NCBI GenBank assembly: GCA_958450365.1
Contig: CAUEEP010000905.1
Coordinates: forward strand, 884,501-948,500
Direction: 5' to 3'
DNA from: Mesorhabditis belari
Taxonomy: Eukaryota > Nematoda > Chromadorea > Rhabditida > Rhabditidae
Length of the DNA stretch: 64,000 nucleotides
Translations under genes and position numbers: made by a program
The notes under the pieces: model-generated
What the model was told of the DNA's origin: nothing
The model's input: only the letters and a program-made list of their open reading frames with translations
Database searches by the model: none
Part shown: in pieces, positions 44,269 through 54,126 of the stretch
How positions within the stretch are numbered: the first letter of the stretch is position 1
Layout: every line of letters starts with the position of its first letter

Positions 44269-45119
44269 TTTTCGAAATTCTTCTCAGTTAATATTTTCAC
44301 TACATGTTCCTTTCGTTCCGTTCTTCCTGTTCCATTGTTGTTTTTATTTGAGTCAAATATATTTGGTTTTAGTTTTAATTGCCTTTTGAAAGATGTGTTA
44401 ATTACTCACTGACTCAGCTGGCACTGGTTCTAGTTGTGCCAGTGACCATCATAGGCTTGACTGAGACTAATGCGAGAGGAGTTTGTCACCATTGAAACTA
44501 GTCGACGGCTACAGACACGTCTACTATCAGTTCTTTACCAATTTGTTAAGGCCACCGACTCGACACATTTGATCTAAGAGGAGTTTGTGACTGACACAAA
44601 CTCATCCAGAGCTTTTAGCAGTCTTTTCCCACTCGTACCCCATTCCTATTCATCCAGGTCGTGGTGGACATAAATTTCCCAGGGATCGTTATCAACTAAG
44701 TCTGTGGAAGTGGTTCAGTCCAACAAAGAATAATTCTAGGTAATTCATTTAATTCACAGAATTGTTTTAGTTCCGGTCCATGGAAAAAAAAACCGTGAAG
44801 ATTTGATGGTGATGATGAGACTTTGAGGATGAAGATGAAGATGATTTGATCAAAGAGAGCCATGTGAGAAAAGGAAATGAAAAGTCAACGATTAGCAAGT
44901 CTAAAGTTAAATATCAATCTTGCTATTTTGATGACCCTTTCTCGGATTCTGCCCAATTGAACATTCGCCAGCAGTGAGTCGATTTTTTTCCTGGGGATGA
45001 TTTGAAGGGCGCAATTTCAAAAAATAAACCCGTCTAATACGTTAAAGAAATAGAAATGACGTATTCCAAACCCAAAGATATTGACCCGATTCTAGTGAAG
45101 TTGCAGGCTGCATGATCCG
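44269..45119. other. Unassigned spacer
   Basis: Degenerate sequence with a GACTGACACAAACTC motif and GATGAAGATGAAGATGAT acidic-type triplets near 44830. No complete exon could be supported. Confidence 0.4.
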
Positions 45120-45219
45120 CCATGAGACCGCCTTCTTTAGGTCTCCCCTATCGGTCAAACAATGGAACTAAATTGAATTTCGAAAATCCTTATGAGATAC
45201 CTATTCCCCTCTCAGATTA

Positions 45220-45318
45220 CCGTATTTTCTGTAATAGTAGTGCGCACTACTATTTTTTGCAAGCCCCCTCCAGCCTGCACTACTACTACAGACTGCACTA
45301 CTATTACAGAAAATACGG
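45220..45318. mobile_element. 99-bp pogo-type MITE
   Basis: Ends CCGTATTTTCTGTAATAGTA and complement, TA on both sides (45218-45219, 45319-45320). The 101-codon + frame at 45122-45427 runs straight through it and is not credited. Confidence 0.88.
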
Positions 45319-45790
45319 TACTATTTTTTTCAAGTATTTGAATCGCTTTTTGGATAAAGATGTTGAAAACGTGGAAAAAACGATCGACGACTTTATCAAC
45401 TCGACGACAAATGTTTATTCAGAATAGTGTTGAAAAACTGGCCAATAATTGACCAAGTGTAGTCATGCACAGTCCAGGTTCGATTTGACAATACGCTGTT
45501 TTTACGGTCATGACTTTTTATCATTATACAGAATCTATTATCTAATCGAAAATCATTTCATGGCATTTTATTTCAAAATTTCTTCAGCCTGCATTTTTTA
45601 TTGTGATTGCATTGGTACTTTAATAACAATTTGTGTGATTTAGCACTAGAATTTCTTTTACTAGAAATTTCTTTTCAATTACGGCATTTACTACAGTGCG
45701 TTGTCAAATTCTTAAAGGCATCCTCTAAAATAGCGAATTTTGCATTTTGACCACCGCTACAACTATTAATCTTTTTCTATTAGAAAGAGC

Positions 45791-45919
45791 ATGTATTACA
45801 AGCCGTTGGCCAAAAAGGTGACTGTGGATAGCAATCTTTATGCCGCTCAAATGGTACGGCTTGATGCAGCAATCCGTCGGAAACGTAGAATAGGAAAGTT
45901 TATTTCAGTCTTCAGTTAA
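45791..45919 (+). other. Possible short ORF or orphan exon
   Basis: From the ATG at 45791: MYYKPLAKKVTVDSNLYAAQ then MVRLDAAIRRKRRIGKF to a stop. The composition looks protein-like and basic. A CTATTAG acceptor-like site precedes it, but no partner exon was identified. Confidence 0.25.
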
Positions 45920-45989
45920 CTTGGGGACTTCTTAGCTGAACAGTACAACTGCACAGTACCAAAAGTGGTTTGTTCTTGTTCAGGAAACA

Positions 45990-47677
45990 TTTTACTGATA
46001 CCGCTTAGTCCTAGCTTTCTGGATTTGTAGTTCAGTTTGTGTAACTTTCCATCCTTTGTAGCTTTCCACTTTGCATTTCTGTCCAATCCACTAGATTCTA
46101 CGAAAAGACACTTTATTTGCATCAAGAAATGAGATAAGAGAATCAAAGTGAAAGAACATTTGAGCATCTTTAGACGGCAATGAATAGGTACCCGGAAAAG
46201 AGATTTGTAAGCCGAAAGAGAGAGACATGACTGTTTTTTAGATACGAGCGCGTCGAGCGATCTTGCGCACCACTTTGCGTGCCTTGTGACGGAACACCTT
46301 CTTGACCACCTTTCTGTGCTTATGACGGAAGACTTTGCGATGTCTGTGACGGTATCCACCGGGTGATTGTGGAGCAACGGGCTCATCTCCATAAGAGTTC
46401 TGGGCAGGGGCTGGAGCGGGCGCTGCTGGTGGTGGAGGAGGAGCCTGAGGCGGTGGTGGGGGTGGAGGAGGAGCAGGCATGGGTGGTGGAGGAGCTGGCG
46501 CTGGTGGGGCAGCAGCGGGTCCCTGGGAGTAGCCAGTTGGAGCTGGTGGTGGTGGTGGAGGAGCTTGAGGTGGTGGTGGTGGTGGAGGAGGAGCCTGAGG
46601 AGCAGGTGGAGAGTAGGCTGGTGGAGGAGGTGGTGGTGGTGGAGGAGGCGCCTGGGGAGCTGGTGGAGCGTAGCTTGGAGGAGGAGCCTGTGGCGGTGGT
46701 GGTGGAGGAGGTGGTGGAGGTGGTGGAGGGGCTTGAGGAGCTGGTGGAGCGTAGCTAGGAGGAGCCTGAGGTGGTGGTGGAGGTGGAGGAGGAGCCTGAG
46801 GAGCAGGTGGAGCGTAGCTTGGTGGAGGAGCCTGTGGCGGTGGTGGAGGTGGGGCCTGAGGGGCCGAGTATCCTTGAGGAGCCATTGGTGGAGGAGGTGG
46901 AGGTGCTTGAGGGGCAGTCGCATAGCCACCGCCGCCGCCGCCGCCTAAAGATTTTGTTTAAGGTTTTTAAACGTACATTTTATTACAGTATGAGTCTTGA
47001 GTCTTACCATATGATTGAGGTGCTACTTGGGGTGCTCCGCCATATTGAGGCGCTCCGCCAAATCCACCGGACTGCGCATATTGGCTGAAAGTTGGAGATA
47101 AAGATGTTTTTCTAGATCACTTAAAGGAGATACTTTCAAGTTCTACACTACAGTAAACTATGCTACAGTAAGCTAGCTTAGTCATGCTGGATATTAAAAC
47201 CCTATAGTACAAGAAAGCATGAGTTACAAGCTTTGAAAAGACCGACCAGTTGGCGCTCAAAAGCAATGCAGCGATAAACCCGACTCGGTACATGTCGAGA
47301 TGCTCGAGTGATCTCTCCACCCACCACGAACTCTTTTATACTTAAACAAGACCCAGCAAATGACATGTTTTCCCCAAAAACTCACTCAATTTTCTCAGCT
47401 CTCACTAAGTGAAGAAAGGGAAAAGTTTTTGACCAAAAGAGTTTTCCCTTTCTCTTCTCTTTGAAGAACACGTTTTTCTCTAGGTTTTCTCTCAATTTTT
47501 GAATTTCTCAGCGATATTTGCTTGATCCTAAATCCAGAAATTTCGGTTTTTGCATGAGATTTTTGGATGTGATAAGCTTTCATCCCATTTCTCGAGTTTT
47601 CCAGACCTGAGAATTGAAAACTTGGAACCGATCTGGCCAGGGAATGGTGTTGACTTTCAGAACAAAGGACGAAAGGT
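45990..47677. repeat. Inverted duplication arm containing proline-rich gene 2
   Basis: Reverse partner of 33490-35208. It continues at 47678-47815 into sequence that in the first copy is displaced to 32850-32985, so copy 1 carries a roughly 0.5-kb insertion or copy 2 a deletion at this boundary. Confidence 0.9.
46238..47293 (-). CDS. Secreted proline-rich protein with basic C-terminal tail, copy 2 (276 aa)
   Basis: Exons 47247-47293, 47008-47084, 46238-46944, same phases as copy 1. The signal peptide and first section are identical. The proline region differs by small in-frame PPP/APQ insertions and deletions, and the tail differs by one residue (KVVKK for KVAKK), with PGGY for SGGY before it. 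All length differences are multiples of three, so the frame is maintained in both copies. Each copy starts from its own duplicated upstream region with a TATAAAAG box (47334-47341 in reverse; 33840-33847 in copy 1). It is probably functional. Confidence 0.82.
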
Positions 47678-47826
47678 TGTTTTCGCAATTTTCCTTTTCA
47701 GAACAAGAGTTTGCTGATAGATCGATATGGAAAAACAGAAAGACATTGGTGTATCTCTCTTTTCAGGCTGATTTTTTGGAAGATGGCCCATAGCGTACCG
47801 TACTTATTTGCAAAAAAGAAATATTA

Positions 47827-49074
47827 GGTTGGTGCAAAAGAAATTTCGGTCGATATAAAATGTTCTTATTTTTTTAATCTGAAGAGCTTATTTGATGTTC
47901 TTTTGTGCATTTGTACTCTTGGATATTTACTTTATTTTCGCATTTTTTCAAAGTCAGAGCTTTCACTTTTTAATTGATTTTTGCTTTAGATCATGGTGGA
48001 TCAAAAGTATGTTCTGCGCACGTGTCTTCTCTATGACTTCAAAATGGGCAAAAACGCTGCTGATTCACATCGTGATCTCTGTTCCGCCTTTGGAGAACAG
48101 GTTATCACCGAAAGATCATGCCAGCTCTGGTTTGCCCAATTCCGAGATGGTAATGAATCCCTTGAAGACGAATCGCATGGACATCGTGCCACAGCCATCG
48201 ACAACAATGAATTGGAACAATTAATTGAAGCTGATCCAATGCAAACAACACGAGAACTTGCCAAACATCTCCAATTCAACAATTGTACGCCATTTGGAAA
48301 TAATTGGAAAGACAAATCGTAATGGACAATGGGTTCCACATCAATTGAGTGTTGAGAATCTGGGAGCACGCGTTCCGATCAGCCATATCTTGCTCCAGAA
48401 GTCGAAAAGAAGCCATTTTTTTTGAGAATATCTTGACGATGGATGAGAAGTGGATTCACTTTGATAATACTTCTCGAAAAAGACAATGGCTGAGCAAAGG
48501 TCAAGCGCCAATTCCAACTCCAAAGCCGGATTATCATGGGCGCAAAGTGATGTTGTCTTGCTGGTGGAATATCAATGGACTTGTTCATTTTGAATTATTA
48601 GAGCCCGGAAAAACAGTCGATTCATCTTATTTTATTCAACAACTCAAGAAGGTTGACGAAATTTTGCGTGAAAAAGGCCTAAATCCCTCAACTATCAACT
48701 TTCTCCGTGATAATGCTCCAGCTCACACGGCAAAAACCTCTTGTAAGGAACTAGAGAAGCTAGGATGGAAGGTCTTACCACATGCGCCGTATAGTCCAGA
48801 CTTAGCACCCTCCGATTTTCACCTTTTCAGATCGATGCAACATTCCCTTGAGAATTGCCAGTTTAAGAATGCAAAAGAAGTCAAAAATTGGGTGACCAAC
48901 TACTTTGCATCACAGAATCAAGCGTTCTTTGAGAAGGGGATCCGCAATCTGTAGCAACGTTGGAGAGATGTCATAGATAATAATGGTGCTTATTGTTTTA
49001 AATAAATTGTTATCAAAAAAAACTTTGGATGACTTTAATGTTTGTAAAAAAACGAAATTTCATTTGCACCAACC
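47827..49074 (+). mobile_element. Nearly full-length mariner element
   Basis: Ends GGTTGGTGCAAAAGAAATTT and the complement of GGTTGGTGCAAATGAAATTT, with TA at 47825-47826 and 49075-49076. Length 1248 bp, normal for mariner. One + strand transposase with two frameshifts. Confidence 0.95.
47993..48954 (+). pseudogene. Mariner DD34D transposase with two frameshifts
   Basis: MVDQKYVLRTCLLYDFKMGK begins the paired helix-turn-helix domain (SCQLWFAQFRDGNESLEDES, EADPMQTTRELAKHL). An about 8-nt deletion near 48275 and an extra T in the T8 run near 48420 shift the frame. The catalytic part is open from 48349 to 48954: NILTMDEKWIHFDN (Asp 1), STINFLRDNAPAH (Asp 2), PYSPDLAPSDFHLFRSM (Asp 3, 34 residues after Asp 2) and NWVTNYFASQNQAFFEKGI. 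Loss looks recent. Confidence 0.9.
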
Positions 49075-49499
49075 TAGTAGCATTCTAATGGCTGGATTTT
49101 TGTTTCTGTGATTCCCGCCTTTATTTTCGATATTTCGATGTTGAATTCAGATGCTATTGTATTTGGTTTAGATTTGGTTTATTCGATTCTAATCTAGATA
49201 TTTGTACGTGATGTTTGTAACTTCTTTGAAACGAAAGCCTTGATCAAATTTCTGCTAGACTACCTCACTAGCTCACTCTAGTATCAGAAATTTGACTGTA
49301 GCTCTTTCTCTTCTAAGCTCTGATGCTCATTGCGATCGTTTTTCAAATATCATATTTCATTGTCCAGTAGTGTAGTTTACGGTAGTTTTTCAAATAATTC
49401 TAGAGTAAACTAGTTTTCTAGTTGTCTAGAATAGACTCTAGTTGTCCGGGCTTCTGAACTTAAAATGAAAATCTAATCAACTGTAATTTGCGAATAATC

Positions 49500-49580
49500 T
49501 AGCCGGGATTGAGCCCTTGATCTCTCGACTAAGATAGTCAGTCAGACACAAGCTTAGCTCTTAGCCAGTCAGCCACAAGC
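49500..49580 (-). other. tRNA-derived repeat, copy 1
   Basis: The minus strand reads GTGGCTGACTGGCTAAGAGC (A-box-like) and GATCAAGGGCTCAATCCCGG (B-box-like) about 40 nt apart. The same pair occurs at 59405-59465. It is probably a SINE head or tRNA pseudogene. Confidence 0.5.
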
Positions 49581-49659
49581 TTTTTTTGAGCAGGGAACTA
49601 GATTCCCTAGTTGATCTCTGTTCCTGAATCATTGCTTTTCGGTGATGTGCCAGAGAATC

Positions 49660-49800
49660 GGTGTTTCTGCAGTTACGGGCGCGAGAAGGGGGTTTGCGAT
49701 CGAAACGAAACGTGCATCAAGCACCCATTGGCTTGGGCATGGCGAAAAATGTCTAGTAGTTTTTTTGTATCTCGGATCTCCTTTCCTGATTCTGGAATTC
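49660..49800 (-). pseudogene. 3' fragment of an F-box-like gene
   Basis: Reads RIRKGDPRYKKTTRHFSPCP then LDARFVSIANPL, matching EIRKEDPRYKKLLEIFHRAH and VEAKFIGESAEQL near the end of the gene at 49986-51008. No 5' part remains. Confidence 0.6.
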
Positions 49801-49985
49801 GGTTGGGGGTTACTTATTAAACTTAAACATATGTGTGCATAACATGACATGTTTTCCTGAAAGATATAAAGATATAAGATATTTATTAGGTAGCGAATGA
49901 AATATTCTAGAATTACAATAATTAAAAGCGAGAAAACCCAAACATCGTAATTTTTAATTTGTCATTGCAAATTGCATGAAGATTG

Positions 49986-51008
49986 TCATTGCAAAATATC
50001 CATTTCAGAGTAATTCGAGCACAATTTAATTTGAAATCGGTAGGCGAGTGGCGGTCGGTGAAAAAAGAGCTGCTCCGCCGACTCGCCGATAAACTTTGCC
50101 TCAACAAGAGGCATGTGCGCACGATGGAAAATCTCTAGTAGTTTTTTGTATCTCGGATCTTCTTTCCGGATCTCTCCATAATGCTCAACACTGCAATGCA
50201 ACGCATTAAAACAATTCCGTGACACGAAAAGCTCGACACAACTCGTGAAGCTATCCCAACTTATGAGCCTAGCTTGGAGTTTCACATTTTCTTTCATTAA
50301 CAAAAGATTCTCGTTAAAAAGCTGAGAAGGAAGACGCCTTAGGCCGAGATCTTCACATACTGACCAATGGCTTTTCATGAAAACCGCGAGTTCCTGATAA
50401 AGGTCATCAGAAAGAAAGGGGTCCCAGTTGATTTGGAAGCGCTTCGTCACTTGTATAAAACTATATCTTGAAAGAAGTGAGCGAGTCACGCTCAAATCAC
50501 TAAGAAGAGGAAAACCGATTGAAAACTCTCTTAATGGATTCCTTAGAGTGGAGGGGAGAAATTTAGAAGCATCAAATTCTGTTCGACTAGTCGTGTTTTC
50601 TGAAACGACAGTTCTTTGAAAGCACAATATTTTCAAATCAGCGAAATGAATTAACTTTTGAAAGAGTCTCCCCTGCGAAGTATTCACTTGAACAGTGGCA
50701 CTTGCACCAACCTGAAGATGCTTCTCGGCATTCTTCACGTTGCTCGAATGAAAAAGCCAATAGTTAGAGTGATGCAGGATATGAATACACATGCCCACGG
50801 CTATAATCTCACCGTTTTCGAATTTCGGGTGGTGAAGCCTAACCTCTACACTTTGAAGATTCGAAAGATAAGGTCCATGAAACAGGACGAATGAACGAAG
50901 ACGATGATTAACTCGTAGCAGTTGAAAGGCCTCGAACACGGCCAATTTTCCTATAACCTGCGATTCGAGAAGAGCTGGGAAGGAACCCAAATTTATGAAG
51001 GTCATCAT
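49986..51008 (-). CDS. Single-exon protein with F-box-like N-terminus (340 aa)
   Basis: The ATG at 51006-51008 gives MMTFINLGSFPALLESQVIG, then KLAVFEAFQLLRVNHRLRSF, which has the spacing of an F-box (FP-LL-V-KL--FEAF-L---N-RLRS). The rest has no repeats or membrane segments; LREFSIGFPLLSDLSV and SDDLYQELAVFMKSHW are typical of the divergent C-terminal halves of nematode F-box proteins. If correct, it would be a substrate adaptor of an SCF ubiquitin ligase. It is intact for 340 codons, with a truncated relative 0.2 kb downstream. The F-box call rests on pattern only. Confidence 0.5.
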   Translation of the reverse strand: MMTFINLGSFPALLESQVIGKLAVFEAFQLLRVNHRLRSFVLFHGPYLSNLQSVEVRLHHPKFENGEIIAVGMCIHILHHSNYWLFHSSNVKNAEKHLQVGASATVQVNTSQGRLFQKLIHFADLKILCFQRTVVSENTTSRTEFDASKFLPSTLRNPLREFSIGFPLLSDLSVTRSLLSRYSFIQVTKRFQINWDPFLSDDLYQELAVFMKSHWSVCEDLGLRRLPSQLFNENLLLMKENVKLQARLISWDSFTSCVELFVSRNCFNALHCSVEHYGEIRKEDPRYKKLLEIFHRAHMPLVEAKFIGESAEQLFFHRPPLAYRFQIKLCSNYSEMDILQ

Positions 51009-51504
51009 TGCGATGCTATCGAATCGAATAATCAAATAGATCGAATATCGAATAGATCGAATATCGAATAGATCGAATATCGAATGGATCGAATATGCGA
51101 GACTGTGTATTTTAATGATTGTGGGGGTTAAGACGAGAAAATGCTCGAGGCAAATCGTCGTCAGCTAATAGACGTCACATTTTCCCGTCTCGTTCTAACT
51201 TTCACATCTGTCCTGCTGTGAGATGCTAAATAGATCTGTTGTAATACAGGTCTAGATCTTTGTGCCTTTTTTTGAGTGTGATACCACAGGCCCAGCGCGC
51301 TCTTTCTGGCCCATTACAGATGTCTTTAAAAGACCCACTCCGGCAGAGTCCCGCCTCGGGCCGGCGGAAGTAACATGGTCGAGTCTTCGAGACAAACCCG
51401 TAATTCTATACTGTCTGCTCAACACTACTCAACAGAATTATGTCCTCACGTGGAAAATTACTTTATTAACAAACTACAACAAAAAAAACAAGGGGAATTA
51501 AACT

Positions 51505-52110
51505 TTAATAATCAATGACAGCTCGATTTCTGCGAATCATTGGAAAAATTGTGTTGTCCATGCTTAGATAAAGATTATCAATCAAATTCAGGTCGTGTCA
51601 TGCATTAATGATTGCTGGTTTGAGCTCGTCAAAGTTCCGATATGTCTTGTTCCCGTCGTGCATCTTGCAAGCCATAAAAGCCCAAACATTTTTGGACAAA
51701 CAGGGGTCCAGAGAGAAGAGGAATCCTTTTGTAACAAAGCTTGAGTGTTGCGGCTTTAGTGAATCGCATAAAAACATCATTTTTGTTGCGATTCCAGCGT
51801 CAAAAAAGATAGAATTCCACGTTGCAAAACAACCCGGTAGTCAGATCCATTCATCTTTGAAAAAAAGCATAACTTGAGCCGACCATTGGATGAAATTGCA
51901 ACGAAAGCCATGACAATGTCTTCCCTAAAGTTGCATCAAGAATATCGGAAGATAACCTTGCATAGGTTATGCCAATACGATCGAAATCCATCGAATACAT
52001 CACAGTTAAATTTCTTTCTAAAAAGGAATCTAAAAGAAACAAAGTTCTTATGCTATAAAAATGTAAGTTTGCTTACCGTTTTCCAATCGATTTTATTGTT
52101 TCTTTTGGGG
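51505..52110 (-). pseudogene. Tc1-like transposase C-terminal remnant
   Basis: The minus strand reads SKNVWAFMACKMHDGNKTYR, NFDELKPAIINA, then SMDNTIFPMIRRNRAVIDY in a shifted frame, matching the last domain of Tc1/Tc3-type transposases (NVWG-LARKVY-NGR-Y, DSMPNR--EVI). Upstream frames are broken. Part of it is duplicated at 32796-32846. Confidence 0.7.
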
Positions 52111-52149
52111 AATTCGGCCTGAGACTCTTGATGATATCGCTCTAAATAT

Positions 52150-52620
52150 CGGCCTTTTGTTGATTTTGATTTGTTTGCTTTGCTCTTTGAAATAACACGT
52201 CGCGACCTGTTATTTCAAAGACGCGTCGTATTGTTTCAAAAGAAAGGTTCATCTTTTGCTCATTTTGGTCGTCACATAACAATGTGACGACCAAAATCAA
52301 GGAGATTTTGATCGTCACATTGTTGGAGGCTCAGAGAATCCTTTGTCGATCATACTCAAAAGTAGCAAAGTCTAAGGATGATATGACAATATGAAGATGT
52401 TTCCCGTAGCCTAAACCTCAAGGCTAAAGCTGAGCTAAGCAACGAAAAGAATCAAGCCCAAGATCGTTTATGTTTTCTTTCACTTAAAAAAGTCTTATCA
52501 AATGACCTAGCGGATGAAAAGCGATTCGTTATCACATAAGCGGCTCATATTAGTCAAAGATGTTTCGCAAAAAAAAGCAAACCTTTTTCAGGCACATTTA
52601 TTTTGACTGAAGTCAGGTGA
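52150..52620. other. Non-coding with a small hairpin
   Basis: TTTTGGTCGTCACATAACAA against TTGTGACGACCAAAA-type repeats at 52260-52325, including a third copy ATTTTGATCGTCACATTG. No gene supported. Confidence 0.4.
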
Positions 52621-52638
52621 TTTGTCGAAAGCTCAAAA

Positions 52639-54010
52639 ATGTCCGATGATATAACGATCTACTCGTCGGCCCCAATCCGTCAATCCGTTTTGTTGGGTTT
52701 TGTTCGGGAAATGGAAGGCGAACAAGGAAATGGATTGCCCGTCGTATCTCGAGACTGGAGATCTCCCGAAAACCTTTCCACCACAAGCACCACATCAATG
52801 TGTGAGTTGATTTCGATTGATCAAGTTTGACTCTACGAAACATTAATCATTATTGTTTCATTCGTTTCATTCATTTCATTCATTTCATCGCTTTTTCAGA
52901 CTCTTCAAACTCCAGCATGGATCGACTTTCGTCAAAGCAACAAAGTTCAAAAGTCTTTTTCCATAAAAACTCAATAGTTTCAGATTTTTCTCGCCTTTAT
53001 CGCCACTTTATTCATTCTCGTTGACATGTCGTTTTTGTTTGCGCACCATTTGAAAGACGTGCAAACGTGGGTCGTTCGCTATTCTTGTTTCCATGTTTTC
53101 TTTATCAGAACATGGGAAAACGTTTACGCGGCGGATCCTTTTGATTTGGTTCACACAATCGCCGGCACGACACTTCCACTTATCTATATCGCCTTTTACT
53201 TGTGTGCAATGCATGCGGTGGTGTTCACACGACCGTCTCTCCTTCGGGCTTTCGAGATCTATTTGGTGAGTATTGGATTTAACTCGGTAATTCGGTAATC
53301 CGGTAATCTGGTAGTCCGGTAATCTGGTAGTCCGGTAATCTGGTAATCCGGTAATCTGGTAATCTGATAATCCGGTAATCCGGTAATCTGGTAATCTGGT
53401 AGTCCGGTAATCTGGTAATCCGGTAATCCGGTAATCCAGTAATCCGGTAATCCGGTAATCCAGTAATCCGGTAATCCAGTAATCCAGTAATCCGGTAATC
53501 CAGTAATCCGGTAATCCAGTAATCCAGTAATCCGGTAATCCAGTAATCCAGTAATCCGGTAATCCGGTAATCCGGTAATCCGGTAATCTGGTAATCCGGT
53601 AATCCGGTAATCCGGTAATCCGGTAATCCAGTAATCCAGTAATCCGGTAATCCGGTAATCCGGTAATCCGGTAATCCAGTAATCCAGTAATACGGTAATC
53701 CAGCAATCCAGTAATCCGGTAATCCAGCAATCCGGTAATCAGTTTCCCGAAATCGTTTCCCAGAGTTAGTTCCCAAATCAGTTCCCAATCGGTTTAAAAA
53801 CGTTCTTTTTAAGTCCTTTTGAATCACAATGAAAACATTTAGGGAGTGGCGATCATTATAAACGTTCTACATCTCATTTTTCACATTATCACCAAGATTC
53901 TCTATGAAACATTGATCATTATTGTTGTAGATATTGTTTGGTCAATCGTTGTGTTTTACGTGGCAAGAAGTCATGTCCATTATATGAACGAATGCATTAC
54001 ATGCTATTGA
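52639..54010 (+). CDS. Four-transmembrane protein, paralogue 1 (221 aa, 4 exons)
   Basis: Exons 52639-52801, 52900-52952, 52984-53265, 53843-54010. The N-terminal 72 residues are polar (MSDDITIYSSAPIRQSVLLG, STTSTTSMYSSNSSMDRLSS). Four hydrophobic segments follow: IFLAFIATLFILVDMSFLFA, LPLIYIAFYLCAMHAVVF, VAIIINVLHLIFHIITKI and TLIIIVVDIVWSIVVFYV. The end is SHVHYMNECITCY. Both termini are probably cytosolic. The intron between exons 2 and 3 would be only 31 nt, very short, but reading through it leads to a stop and loses TM1. Family unknown; a diverged convergent paralogue ends 117 bp away. The last intron is a satellite. Confidence 0.7.
53282..53740. repeat. 9-bp satellite TAATCCGGT in the last intron
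   Basis: About 50 copies of TAATCCGGT, TAATCCAGT or TAATCTGGT. Long DYRITGLP frames on the minus strand are repeat translation. Confidence 0.95.
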
Positions 54011-54126
54011 TTTTTCGGTATTTATTCAACAAATAAAGAATCTCATTTTAAGAAACAAATAAAGAATCTCAATCTCAATCTCAATCACAATCGTTTCCAT
54101 TGTTTCCATTGTTTCCATTGTTCAAG

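Noticed and set aside
53008..53827. 240- and 182-codon DYRITGLP frames on the minus strand
   Set aside because: Pure translation of a 9-bp intronic satellite, open because 9 is divisible by 3.
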